The position numbers and the translations under genes were made by a program. This document shows positions 16,172 to 25,354 of a DNA stretch of 64,000 nucleotides, piece after piece. The notes under the pieces were generated by a model. It did not search any database. It saw only the letters and a program-made list of their open reading frames with translations, and was not told the origin of the DNA. Within the stretch, counting starts at the first letter, position 1, and each line of letters opens with the position of its first letter. Source of the DNA: a bacterium (GTDB lineage: Bacteria; CLD3; SB21); assembly GCA_008933615.1 (NCBI GenBank), contig WBUR01000003.1, positions 80,340-144,339 of the forward strand, in the 5' to 3' direction.

Positions 16172-18607
16172 TCAAAACTCCCAAACGACTCCCACAAACG
16201 GCGTGATGCCGAGCCATTTTTCTTTTTGCTTATACCAGGTAAAATCGCTTGCATCGGCAGATGATATTTCATGATCCTGCCCGCTGACGTTCGTGTGATT
16301 CAAAACGTTGATCACATGCAGGAAAAGAGTGATTTTTCCTTTCGACGTATAAAAATATTTGTTGATTCGTGCATCCAGGCGCTGATACGACGGATAACGG
16401 CTGGTATTAAATGTTCCGTAATCATGAAAATAAGCATACGATCCGTCCGGCCTTTGCAAACGTACTAAGTCGAAATCAGTAAATGACCAGCCGCTGCGGT
16501 ATTGCCACGCCAGATTAAACTGCCATCCCGGATTCAGGCGATAATAGGCGTCTATATTAAGCGTATGCCGCTGATCCCACGGCCGGGACTGCACGCCGGT
16601 TCGTGCGGTCATATTCCCGGCAAAAGTAACATCGGTTACATCGTCGGTAGCTTTCGATAACACATAACTCAGCCACCATGACAGCTTTTCTCCGGAATCG
16701 TATTTCAGATAGAACTCCAACCCCTTGGCCGTTGCTTTAGTGACCGTTAGTTTGACCAAATCGTCTCTGGACTCGGGATAAAATTCGTCGATATCGGCGC
16801 CTAACGTAGCGTAGGTGACCGGTACCCTGGTGATTTTTTTCAAATACGCTTCACTGCGGAAATAAAGTCCGTTATCAAATTGGTGATCTACGCCGAACAC
16901 AAAATGCTCTGCTTTCTGAGCCGGAAGCATTGACGTTTCTTCAAATTGAATTCTTAATTCGTCCGGAGCCTGTGTCTGATAATAATATCCCCATCCGCCT
17001 CTCAGCGATGTTTTTTTCGTAACCGCATAGAGCGCATTAAGCCTTGGGCTCCATAAATTTTCCTGCGTGTAGGACGCGTGGTCATACCGGATGCCGGTTT
17101 CCAGCGTCAAAGGAGGCAAAACGCGAAATCGGGTTGATAAATAAAATGCGAACTGACTTCCGGACAATTTCTTCTGAGCGTTAAACAACACGCTCCGGTT
17201 TAGAATCGTGTCGCCGGGAGACAGCAGTTCGTTTCGGATATTCTTGGAATAGTCGTAATCTACATGCGATCGTTTCATATCATACCCGAACTTGACGAAG
17301 AATTTATCTGAAGGTTCAAAATTCCAATCCTGCTTGAATCCAAAAAATCTAAAATCTCTGGTATCGTTGATCGTGCCGCTGTTAAAATGTGCTTTGGGAT
17401 CGTTGTCAAAATTATTCCAGAACCGATCTTGGTTCAACAGACCGCCATAGATCATACTGCGCGCAAATAAGTTCGATCGGAAATACGACTTCAGGGTAAG
17501 CCAGCCGTACTTGCTGCCGTAGTGCGTATCGGAGAAATCGATATTGGGAACCGTTATCCCAGGCTCTAATTCCTCTTCATCCAGTTTGTACGTATCGTCT
17601 GCAACGAAAACATGAGCTGAAATGGCCTGTTTCTCAGAAAGTTTATGCTCAACTTTTCCAAGAATATCGTAGTAGGTAGGATTAAGTTTAAATTCGTTAC
17701 CCATCATCCGGTTCAGAATATCGAGATACCCTCTTCTGGCGGAGATCATCCATGAACTCCTGCCGTCATTGAAGCTTCGCATAGAGAATGCGCGTGAATT
17801 GATAAGACTTATTCCAACGGCCGATTGGCTTTTCTCACCGGGTCTAGGTTGTTTGGTGGTCATATTGAGGACGCCGCTCATCCTATCGCCGTATTCCGCC
17901 GTAAAGCCGCCGGTGGAAAAATCCACGCTTTCTATGGTTTCCGCATCGATGGTACTGAAAAGCCCTCCTCCGAAATCTTTTTGATGAAACGGTTTGTAAA
18001 TTTGCATGCCGTCGATCATCACCAAAACTTCGTCCACGTCGCCGCCGCGAATATAGAATTTCGCCGCGAGATCGTTGCCGGAGACGCCGGGAACCCTCTG
18101 CACGGCGCGCGTAATATCTTCCGCCCATCCGAGCATCTGGATGTCTTCATGCGTCAAGGTTTGATTGGACGGCTTAACGTCCATCAGCGAATAGCTTCCT
18201 GCGGAAATGACAAGCTCTTTTAGCTGAATGGCCTGCTCTTCCATCTCGACAATATTAATGTCTAATGTGTCATTTCCCTTTACCTCGACATGGTGAAGTA
18301 TTTCAGCATACCCGATCATGTTAAAGCGCAGCGTGTAGTTTCCCGCAGACAATTTGGAAATAAGAAACGCTCCTTTTCGGTTCGTGGCGGCGCCCAATCG
18401 GGTGTTCTCCACAGTTACATTCGCTCCGACCAGAGGTTTCCGAGTCGATTTGTCAAGAACCGTTCCTTTAATGACGCCGGGAGCCTTGGTTTGGGCGGTA
18501 GTCGCTATTTTTCTATCTGCTATGATGCGGTTGCTGTCTCCTGCTGCTTCTACGGGGTAATTTCCGAATACGCAGAAGGTGAATAGAAATGAGATTAACA
18601 AGTTCAT
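16172..18607 (-). CDS. TonB-dependent outer-membrane receptor with N-terminal carboxypeptidase-like domain
   Basis: 811 residues. Signal peptide, then a CarboxypepD_reg-like domain at about 43-130 (GVIKGTVLDKSTRKPLVGANV), a plug domain at about 135-245 (YIRGGDVDEVLVMIDGMQI) and a beta-barrel to the C-terminus ending WEF. No long TonB-box extension beyond the domain is obvious. Imports a ligand using TonB energy; the substrate is not evident. Ribosome-binding site GGAGGTG precedes the ATG. It is the second gene of a leftward pair with the lipoprotein at 18698, 90 bases apart, and diverges from the regulator-kinase operon to the right. Confidence 0.9.
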   Translation of the reverse strand: MNLLISFLFTFCVFGNYPVEAAGDSNRIIADRKIATTAQTKAPGVIKGTVLDKSTRKPLVGANVTVENTRLGAATNRKGAFLISKLSAGNYTLRFNMIGYAEILHHVEVKGNDTLDINIVEMEEQAIQLKELVISAGSYSLMDVKPSNQTLTHEDIQMLGWAEDITRAVQRVPGVSGNDLAAKFYIRGGDVDEVLVMIDGMQIYKPFHQKDFGGGLFSTIDAETIESVDFSTGGFTAEYGDRMSGVLNMTTKQPRPGEKSQSAVGISLINSRAFSMRSFNDGRSSWMISARRGYLDILNRMMGNEFKLNPTYYDILGKVEHKLSEKQAISAHVFVADDTYKLDEEELEPGITVPNIDFSDTHYGSKYGWLTLKSYFRSNLFARSMIYGGLLNQDRFWNNFDNDPKAHFNSGTINDTRDFRFFGFKQDWNFEPSDKFFVKFGYDMKRSHVDYDYSKNIRNELLSPGDTILNRSVLFNAQKKLSGSQFAFYLSTRFRVLPPLTLETGIRYDHASYTQENLWSPRLNALYAVTKKTSLRGGWGYYYQTQAPDELRIQFEETSMLPAQKAEHFVFGVDHQFDNGLYFRSEAYLKKITRVPVTYATLGADIDEFYPESRDDLVKLTVTKATAKGLEFYLKYDSGEKLSWWLSYVLSKATDDVTDVTFAGNMTARTGVQSRPWDQRHTLNIDAYYRLNPGWQFNLAWQYRSGWSFTDFDLVRLQRPDGSYAYFHDYGTFNTSRYPSYQRLDARINKYFYTSKGKITLFLHVINVLNHTNVSGQDHEISSADASDFTWYKQKEKWLGITPFVGVVWEF

Positions 18608-18697
18608 TATACACCTCCAAGTTGATCGGATCGAACATTCTTTAATAATTCATGCCTACAGGTCGCTGTAATACTAAAACTCCCAGCTGCATCAGGT

Positions 18698-19435
18698 CTA
18701 GGGCGTAATCGAAACCAGGTCTTCGTATCCGCCTTCGCCTTTGGTTCCTTCCGCGCGTAATAGACCGATTCCCGGGGCGTAAATTTTATTCTCTTCAATG
18801 CCCGGTTCCAGTAGTGCGTATTCTAATGTGCGCAGGCAATTGGTAAAAGTTCCGTACGGCACGGTCAGCGTTTCGCCTATGCTCAACACCTGTGCCACAT
18901 CCTCAGCTTCTCCTTTATAATATTCCTGACGGTACCATACGCCGACCAAAGGTTCTGCGAGCATAATAATTCCAGGCAATGCGCCGTCGACGCCGGCCGT
19001 CCAGGAGCCGGAGGAATTCACCGGAACGCCATTCTCGATCTCGTGCGTATCTTCCCCGAAATACCACACGTTGCCGTCGCGATCCTGCGCGTACCAATCA
19101 TACGTATCTTCTACCAGCACGTCATTTTCATATTCTCGTGCGCGTACAACCCGGCATGCCACGCCCATGATGGTCTTAAGGCTGTCAGTAATGATTTCTT
19201 CTACGGTCACGGGAACGCCATCCTCGTCTTCACCTTCATACGTCAGTGTTTTTCCAACCGAAAGCGGGAAATATAAATTACCCGTGATCGAATCTCCCGG
19301 AAAAAAGTCGGCGGGATCGATCGTCACCACGTAGGGCGAGTCGGCCGGATTTGAAGGATCAACACCATCTTCCTTGTCACATCCTGCTGGAAAAAATGAT
19401 GCTACAACTAAAAGGATCCACACAACTGATTTCAT
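18698..19435 (-). CDS. Lipoprotein of unknown function
   Basis: 245 residues. Lipoprotein signal with Cys19 in FFPAGC, then an acidic linker, then a beta-rich domain beginning NLYFPLSVGKTLTYEG at about 54-69 and ending KIYAPGIGLLRAEG near 220, similar in outline to secreted proteins that form a barrel-like sandwich with a YFPL-WxY opening and a YAPGVGxV end. Function unknown. AGGAGG lies five bases before the ATG. Being first gene before a TonB receptor, it may be a surface lipoprotein working with that receptor; this is inference from position. Confidence 0.75.
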   Translation of the reverse strand: MKSVVWILLVVASFFPAGCDKEDGVDPSNPADSPYVVTIDPADFFPGDSITGNLYFPLSVGKTLTYEGEDEDGVPVTVEEIITDSLKTIMGVACRVVRAREYENDVLVEDTYDWYAQDRDGNVWYFGEDTHEIENGVPVNSSGSWTAGVDGALPGIIMLAEPLVGVWYRQEYYKGEAEDVAQVLSIGETLTVPYGTFTNCLRTLEYALLEPGIEENKIYAPGIGLLRAEGTKGEGGYEDLVSITP

Positions 19436-19531
19436 AACGTCCTCCTTTGGTTTAATGGTAAAAAATTGATTACAAATCAGCGTTAATTCTAAAGTGATCT
19501 GAGTAAGCGCGCGTGTTAATATAAACCGCCG

Positions 19532-19550
19532 AACCTTAAGCCAACCTTAA
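19532..19550. promoter_or_regulatory. Candidate OmpR-family operator: 11-bp-phased direct repeat
   Basis: AACCTTAA occurs at 19532-19539 and again at 19543-19550, exactly 11 bp apart, the spacing with which OmpR/PhoB-type regulators bind as head-to-tail dimers. It lies in the 207-base divergent gap between the lipoprotein/TonB gene pair and the OmpR-type regulator gene. A separate inverted repeat GTTAC-TAAG-GTAAC is at 19563-19576. Binding is inferred. Confidence 0.45.
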
Positions 19551-19642
19551 ATGAGCGTTAAAGTTACTAAGGTAACGTTTTATACGTTGCGTTCCGTAAC
19601 GGACGGGGTTATATTTATTTGTCACAAGCGGAGTGTAAGTCG

Positions 19643-20320
19643 ATGCGAATTCTGATTATTGAAGACGATGCGCGGCTGGCTCGGTTTCTCAAAACCGGTT
19701 TGACCCAGGACGGCTTTGCCGTGGATGTGGCCGGGGACGGAGAATCGGCGCTGGTGGAATTCGGAGTCAACAGTTATGACCTGGTGATCCTCGATTGGAA
19801 ACTGCCCGGTATGAACGGTATTGCCGTATGCAAAGAAATCCGTAAACGCGCATCGCATGTTCCGATTCTGTTTCTTACCGCCCAGGATTCTATTAACAAC
19901 AAGGTTGAAGGTCTCGAATCCGGCGCCGACGATTATCTCACCAAGCCGTTCTCTTTTATGGAACTCGCGGCACGGCTCCAGGCTTTGCTTCGCCGCCGCT
20001 ATTCGCCGCTTGAAACCTTTGAGATCGATGATCTGGTATTGAATGTTCAGGAAAGGAAAGTTACCCGCGGCGGGAAACGAATTGAATTATCTAATAAGGA
20101 ATTTGCGATCCTGGAATTCTTTATGCGCAACAGGAACCGCCTGATCACGCACGCCGCTTTGTCCAATCATGTTTGGGAAATCGATTTTGATACGGGCACT
20201 AATGTCATTTACGTGTACGTGACGCAGCTTCGGAATAAACTGAATTGCGGTTCGCGCCGGCCGCTTATTCATACCGTGCGCGGCGCAGGATATATTTTCA
20301 AAGAGCCGGAGGAATTATGA
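19643..20320 (+). CDS. OmpR-family response regulator
   Basis: 225 residues: receiver domain (1-115) with acidic pair in IIEDDARL, phospho-acceptor Asp51 in VILDWKLPG, Thr in FLTAQD and Lys in YLTKPFS; then a winged-helix DNA-binding domain with ELSNKEFAILEFFMRN and the C-terminal RGAGYIF hairpin. I start at ATG 19643 (MRILIIEDD) with GGAG at 19630-19633, rather than TTG 24 bases upstream. No separate classical sensor kinase follows directly; instead a TonB receptor, YfiR protein and two kinases do, with overlapping or abutting genes, so they are one operon. Confidence 0.92.
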   Translation: MRILIIEDDARLARFLKTGLTQDGFAVDVAGDGESALVEFGVNSYDLVILDWKLPGMNGIAVCKEIRKRASHVPILFLTAQDSINNKVEGLESGADDYLTKPFSFMELAARLQALLRRRYSPLETFEIDDLVLNVQERKVTRGGKRIELSNKEFAILEFFMRNRNRLITHAALSNHVWEIDFDTGTNVIYVYVTQLRNKLNCGSRRPLIHTVRGAGYIFKEPEEL

Positions 20321-22494
20321 AACGCCGCCCACGAAAAAATACACAGGGAGTTACCGCCGTGCCGGCTTTGACCGGCTTGCTGCTTTGCCTCTTGTTGGGA
20401 TCGTCTCGCATCGCCGCTCAGGATACGACCAGTATTTTTCGGTTGTCAATCGAAGAACTGATGAACGTCAGCGTGGAAGTGTCCACCGCGATGAAATCGG
20501 CTACATCGTATGATGAAGCGCCTGCTGCCGTGTACGTCATCACTCGGGAAGATATGGACCGTATGGGCTTGCGAACTCTAGGCGCCGCATTGAATTTCGT
20601 TCCGGGTTTCACTGTGGGAAAATCGATATTGAGCGGGCACCAGAAAAATATTTACGTACGCGGGGAATTCAGTTCTCTCTCAGAAGGCATTCTCATTTTG
20701 CGTGACGGCCAGAGATTAAATGACGGTATCACCGGCGGAGCTATGGCGTTTACACCGGACTATCTGCTGGATAATGTGAAACAAATAGAAGTGCTGCGCG
20801 GGCCCGCCAGCGCGCTCTATGGCGCTAATGCTTTCGTGGCCGTCGTCAACATCATCTCCAGCCGGCCTGGCAATGCGCCTCGTTCGTTTTTTTCCACGCA
20901 GGCCGGTAATCGCGGGAGTATAGACCTGCATGGCCAACATACTTTAACGGTGGGCAAGAAGACCGATGCGGTCGTATACGGAAGCCTGTTTCAACTTGAT
21001 GATCCGATAAAGCAGCGGGATATACATCAGTCCATTTATGACAGCACCTCCGATACATTTATTCCGCGTGAATTTTTAAACCGAACCAACCGGGAGAAAA
21101 CGCTGCTCGCAAATCTTGGCGCGTCTCTAAATTACCATAATCTGGAATTAGACGCCTATTTGGATGGATCGCGCAGCCGGAACCATTGGGGATCGGGTTC
21201 TGCTTCAAATGCGGATTCCCTGCAAAATGAGCATCAGACAAAAAACTTCCGTATGGGCGCAAAGTATACCGCCGCTCTGATGAAGAAACATCGTTTGACC
21301 TCACTTGCTAGTTACTCCATTCACCGCAGTAAGAATGACTACAAGATGAATAATTTTCGGTCCGTATTGTCACCGGATTTAAATCCATCCGGGGCGTCTT
21401 TCCTTCTTGAATCGGACTTACAAACGTCGACGCTGAACATGGAATCTTTTGCAGAATTAAATCTTAGTCGGGACCATAGAACAGTTTTGGGCTTGCATGT
21501 GCAGGTAGACCGAATTGAGAAACTGGAATCGAATGTCGGCGCCAACGATGTCAACAACGACGGGATCTTTGATATTCAAGCTTCGGATGATTCCCTCGAG
21601 ATTCTCTTTGGGCGTTCGGTCAATACCGTATACGCGGCATTCCTGCAACATACCTGGTCGCCATCCGAACGATTGATTGTCACCGGCGGAACCCGTTTTG
21701 ATAAATATACCGATTTCGGCCTCAGGGTGAGTCCGCGATTGACCGTCGTTTATCGTCCTGTGAGATCCTTTATAGTCAAAGGTTTGTACGGGCGCGCTTT
21801 CAGAGCGCCAACATTTTTTGAGACGCATCAGAGCGACCTGAACGCTATCGATGTAATAGAAAATCCTAATCTCAAACCCGAAACGATTGAAACATGGGAA
21901 ATGCAGCTGACATTAAAACCCTCGGTAAGCCTTTCGCTTTCCGTGAACGCCTTCCTTAACGACGTACAACATGTCATCAGACCTGTTGCCGAACAATCCG
22001 GTGTTCCTACTCAATCCAAATTTCAAAATGCAGGCAGCCGGGATTGGCGTGGAGTAGAAATTGATTTGCAGTATGCTCCACAGAGTAATATTACTTTTTT
22101 TGGCAATTATTCTTATACGCAGGCTGCCGATGAAAAATTAGCCGATGTCGAGGATCCGGTGTACGGCATTCCACAGCATTCGGTGAACTTAGCCCTCAAT
22201 CTGACCCGGGGAAAATATAATCTGAATCTGAATGCCTTTTCGCGTTTCGGATGGAACGATGTGCCGGAATATAATTCTTCCACGGTAAAACTGGATCGAA
22301 TCGATCTTGTGCCGTATACGATAGTCAACGCCAGGTTTATGGTAAAAAATATCTGGAAATCGCTGACGCTCAGTTTGGATATTTATAATATTTTGAACCG
22401 TGAATCATATTTCACAGACGACCGGGTTTTCGTGCCGCAGGCCATCGCGGGAAATAACCGGAGATTCATGGCAGGCGTGAAGTATACATTCTAA
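20317..22494 (+). CDS. TonB-dependent receptor of a YfiR/kinase signalling operon
   Basis: 725 residues from the ATG at 20317, which overlaps the regulator stop (ATGA) and has GGAGG at 20308-20312. Signal peptide (through SSRIAAQ), then the sub-family opening LSIEELMNVSVEVSTA, plug domain (DEAPAAVYVITREDMDRMG, then GILILRDGQRLND) and a 22-strand barrel ending GVKYTF. Receptors with this SIEELMN opening are frequently encoded next to YfiR (DUF4154) and a GGDEF or kinase protein, as here, which suggests a role in sensing or importing a ligand tied to that signal chain. Ligand unknown. Confidence 0.9.
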   Translation: MKRRPRKNTQGVTAVPALTGLLLCLLLGSSRIAAQDTTSIFRLSIEELMNVSVEVSTAMKSATSYDEAPAAVYVITREDMDRMGLRTLGAALNFVPGFTVGKSILSGHQKNIYVRGEFSSLSEGILILRDGQRLNDGITGGAMAFTPDYLLDNVKQIEVLRGPASALYGANAFVAVVNIISSRPGNAPRSFFSTQAGNRGSIDLHGQHTLTVGKKTDAVVYGSLFQLDDPIKQRDIHQSIYDSTSDTFIPREFLNRTNREKTLLANLGASLNYHNLELDAYLDGSRSRNHWGSGSASNADSLQNEHQTKNFRMGAKYTAALMKKHRLTSLASYSIHRSKNDYKMNNFRSVLSPDLNPSGASFLLESDLQTSTLNMESFAELNLSRDHRTVLGLHVQVDRIEKLESNVGANDVNNDGIFDIQASDDSLEILFGRSVNTVYAAFLQHTWSPSERLIVTGGTRFDKYTDFGLRVSPRLTVVYRPVRSFIVKGLYGRAFRAPTFFETHQSDLNAIDVIENPNLKPETIETWEMQLTLKPSVSLSLSVNAFLNDVQHVIRPVAEQSGVPTQSKFQNAGSRDWRGVEIDLQYAPQSNITFFGNYSYTQAADEKLADVEDPVYGIPQHSVNLALNLTRGKYNLNLNAFSRFGWNDVPEYNSSTVKLDRIDLVPYTIVNARFMVKNIWKSLTLSLDIYNILNRESYFTDDRVFVPQAIAGNNRRFMAGVKYTF

Positions 22495-23090
22495 TGAAGT
22501 TTATAATGAGCATAATTGATGAAATCATAGTTGTTTCGCATAGTCTAAGGCGCGGGATCATAGCCGGCTTGCTGGTATGCACCATGACGTCTTACGGCGC
22601 CTCGCAGGAAAATAGAAACACCTACGGTATCCATAAAATCCAGGCCGCCTTTATTTACAATTTTATCGATTTTGTAAAATGGCCGGATCATTTGAACAAA
22701 AACTCAGGAGGGCAAATAACCATAGGCATCCTCGGCAGCGATAATTTCGGGAATGCGTTTGACGAAGTGGACGGTACGACCGTTCACGGAAAAACGCTGA
22801 AGATACAAAAATCGGGCCGGCTCGAAGAACTGCTGAACTGCTGGATTTTATTTGTAGCATCGTCCGAATCGCGGCAGTTGGAAAATATTCTAAAGTCAGT
22901 GGCCGGTAAACCGATTTTAACGGTGAGTGATATGGAGGAATTCACACGGCGCGGCGGTATGATCCAGTTCTATCCGGTAGAAATAAACGGAGAAGTAAAA
23001 GTCAGATTTGATGTGAATAAACAACGCGCAGATCAATCCGGCCTTACGATCAGTTATCAATTATTGTCTCTTGCGAGGCCCAGGCCATGA
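22494..23090 (+). CDS. YfiR-family (DUF4154) periplasmic protein
   Basis: 198 residues with an N-terminal hydrophobic signal segment around 17-37 and the YfiR signature IQAAFIYNFIDFVKWP at about 50-65, GILGSDNFG near 80 and the C-terminal INGEVKVRFDVN with SYQLLSLAR. YfiR proteins sit in the periplasm and repress a membrane signalling partner (YfiN in Pseudomonas) in response to redox or envelope state. Here the likely partner is the kinase encoded next. The start A is shared with the stop of the receptor gene (TAATG) and its end overlaps the kinase start (ATGA). Confidence 0.9.
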   Translation: MKFIMSIIDEIIVVSHSLRRGIIAGLLVCTMTSYGASQENRNTYGIHKIQAAFIYNFIDFVKWPDHLNKNSGGQITIGILGSDNFGNAFDEVDGTTVHGKTLKIQKSGRLEELLNCWILFVASSESRQLENILKSVAGKPILTVSDMEEFTRRGGMIQFYPVEINGEVKVRFDVNKQRADQSGLTISYQLLSLARPRP

Positions 23091-25351
23091 GCAACCCATT
23101 TCACAAACTTTTAATCCGGCAAAAGCTGATCGTTATCATCATGGCGGTCACCACGGCGGCGTTAATCGTGGTTGCTACCGCCTTTGTCGCGTATGACGTC
23201 GTGTCGCATCGAATCATGTTGGAAGAAGAGATCAAAGTTCTGGCTGCCATTACCGGAAATAATTGTAATGCGGCTCTTCGTTTCGACGATGCGGAAGGCG
23301 CAAAAAATGTTCTGAGCAATTTGAATAGCCATCATTCCATAACCGCCGCCGCCGTTTTTTCTGCGGACAATAAATTATTTGCCAAATATCAGCGCGCGGA
23401 AAATACAGATACGGAACTTCCGGAAATGCATGCGGGCAATCCAGGAGTATATTGGTTCGGCGGCTTTATGTGGGTCATACAGCCAATTCGGTCGCACGAC
23501 AGCGATATCGGTTCCATCGCGCTGCAGACCGATCTGCATTCGATCGATGACATCCTGCTCCAGGATAGCATGGTAGTGGCCGCTTTGTTTTTGTTGGCGT
23601 GTATTGCCGCGTTCCTGCTCGCCTCAAAATTACAGCGCATTATCGTCACGCCTATCATCAGTCTTGCGGAGACGGCAAAACAAGTTTCGTTAACTAAGAA
23701 TTATAAATTGCATGCGCCTCATTACTATGAAGACGAGGTGGCGGATCTGACCAACGCGTTTAACGAGATGCTGGAGGAAATTGAGAAACGAGAGACGTCG
23801 CTTAAAACCTATCGGGACCAACTCGAAAATTTGGTCGAGGAGCGCACACATAAGCTTAAGGAAACGAATGAACTTCTTCAGTCGGAAATAGTGGAACGTG
23901 AAAAAACTCAGGAGAAACTGATCGAGGCTAAAGAAGAAGCCGAAAAAGCGAATCGGCTTAAGTCGCAGTTTCTTGCCAATATGAGCCATGAACTCAGAAC
24001 ACCCATGAATTCCATCCTCGGTTTCTCAAACATATTGATGCGTTACAAGGACGGGAAAGTGAGGGAATTCGCCGAGACGATCAGCCGGAGCGGAAAACGG
24101 CTCATGGTTCTCATAGACGACGTGCTTGATCTTTCCAAAGTGGAGGCAGGAAAAACACACATATGCCGGAATGTTTTTTTGCTGAAGAATTTGGAATCGA
24201 TACAAGATACCATCGCGCCGTTATTACAAGACAAACCGGTAAAATTTTCCATGCACTTTGATCCGAACCTTCCGGAATCCATTTATTCCGACGAAACCAA
24301 GGTCATTCAGGTTCTGACTAATCTGGTTAGTAACGCCATTAAATTCACCCATTCCGGCTCTGTAAAAGTCGATTGCGAGTTTCGTGAAGTTGAAAATAAA
24401 ATCCTGTTTACAGTAAAGGACACCGGCATCGGAATAAAGCCGGAATATCTCGATTTGATCTTCGAAGAATTTTACCAAATAAACCGGGACAAAAACAAGC
24501 AGACGGGTTCCGGGCTCGGCTTAGCTATCTGTAAACAAATTGTAGAAGCATTGGGCGGGGATCTGCAGGTCGAATCGGTTTTTGGACAAGGTTCTATATT
24601 TCGTTTTACGGTAAATACCGATTCCGCGCCAAAACAGATATCCGTTCGAGAAACGGTTAAATCCGACTTCCAGCGCTCTCTGGACGTCGGAGGCCGGCCG
24701 GCCGATTACGGCCATGGCAAAAACTCTAAATTAATTTTGATCGCCGAAGATGAAGAAACAAACCAAAAACTCTATCATGAGATCCTGCGGAATTTCGATT
24801 ATCATATTGTCGGCGACGGACGCGCGGCGCTGGAATGGTGCCGGCAGGAGAAACCGGATGTCGTGCTCATGGATATCATGATGCCGGTTATGAACGGCGA
24901 AGAGGCGCTTAAAAACATACGAAGTGATCCCAAGCTGCAGAGCATTCACGTTATTGCTGTTACGGCAAAGGCGATGGTGGGCGACCGTGAATCTTTACTG
25001 GCTCAGGGTTTTGACGATTATCTTTCAAAACCCATTGATGAAGTCGCGTTGAAATCGAAATTGAAAAAATACGGCATCACGCCATGGTACGATAGTACGG
25101 AAGACGATGAAATCAAGACAACGCTTTCCAATGGAGAGATTATTACAAAAATCGACATGTTGATGAAATTGAAATTCTTCCAAAGCAGGGAAATCAAATC
25201 TGTGCTGGAGAGTTTGAGCGGCGCAACCTCCGGCGCCTTGCAGAAAGAAATGCAAGCGCTTCTTCGCACTTATCGGAGCCGAAACGAAAGTCTTTTTTAC
25301 GCAGAAGTTTCCAGGCTCAAGGAAACGCTTTCAATATCGAAAGAAATGTGA
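23087..25351 (+). CDS. Hybrid sensor histidine kinase (periplasmic sensor, HAMP, kinase, receiver)
   Basis: 754 residues. TM1 about 12-35, a periplasmic domain about 36-155 resembling CHASE8 sensors that pair with YfiR, TM2 about 160-183, HAMP about 185-240, coiled coil, HisKA with phospho-acceptor His301 in ANMSHELRTP, HATPase with NLVSNAIKF, DTGIGI and GSGLGLAI boxes, then a receiver domain with Asp596 in VLMDIMMPVMNG. A C-terminal stretch of about 90 residues beyond the receiver has no recognised domain. It probably perceives the state of YfiR and passes phosphate inward. Overlaps the YfiR gene by four bases. Confidence 0.92.
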   Translation: MSNPFHKLLIRQKLIVIIMAVTTAALIVVATAFVAYDVVSHRIMLEEEIKVLAAITGNNCNAALRFDDAEGAKNVLSNLNSHHSITAAAVFSADNKLFAKYQRAENTDTELPEMHAGNPGVYWFGGFMWVIQPIRSHDSDIGSIALQTDLHSIDDILLQDSMVVAALFLLACIAAFLLASKLQRIIVTPIISLAETAKQVSLTKNYKLHAPHYYEDEVADLTNAFNEMLEEIEKRETSLKTYRDQLENLVEERTHKLKETNELLQSEIVEREKTQEKLIEAKEEAEKANRLKSQFLANMSHELRTPMNSILGFSNILMRYKDGKVREFAETISRSGKRLMVLIDDVLDLSKVEAGKTHICRNVFLLKNLESIQDTIAPLLQDKPVKFSMHFDPNLPESIYSDETKVIQVLTNLVSNAIKFTHSGSVKVDCEFREVENKILFTVKDTGIGIKPEYLDLIFEEFYQINRDKNKQTGSGLGLAICKQIVEALGGDLQVESVFGQGSIFRFTVNTDSAPKQISVRETVKSDFQRSLDVGGRPADYGHGKNSKLILIAEDEETNQKLYHEILRNFDYHIVGDGRAALEWCRQEKPDVVLMDIMMPVMNGEEALKNIRSDPKLQSIHVIAVTAKAMVGDRESLLAQGFDDYLSKPIDEVALKSKLKKYGITPWYDSTEDDEIKTTLSNGEIITKIDMLMKLKFFQSREIKSVLESLSGATSGALQKEMQALLRTYRSRNESLFYAEVSRLKETLSISKEM

Positions 25352-25354
25352 AAT

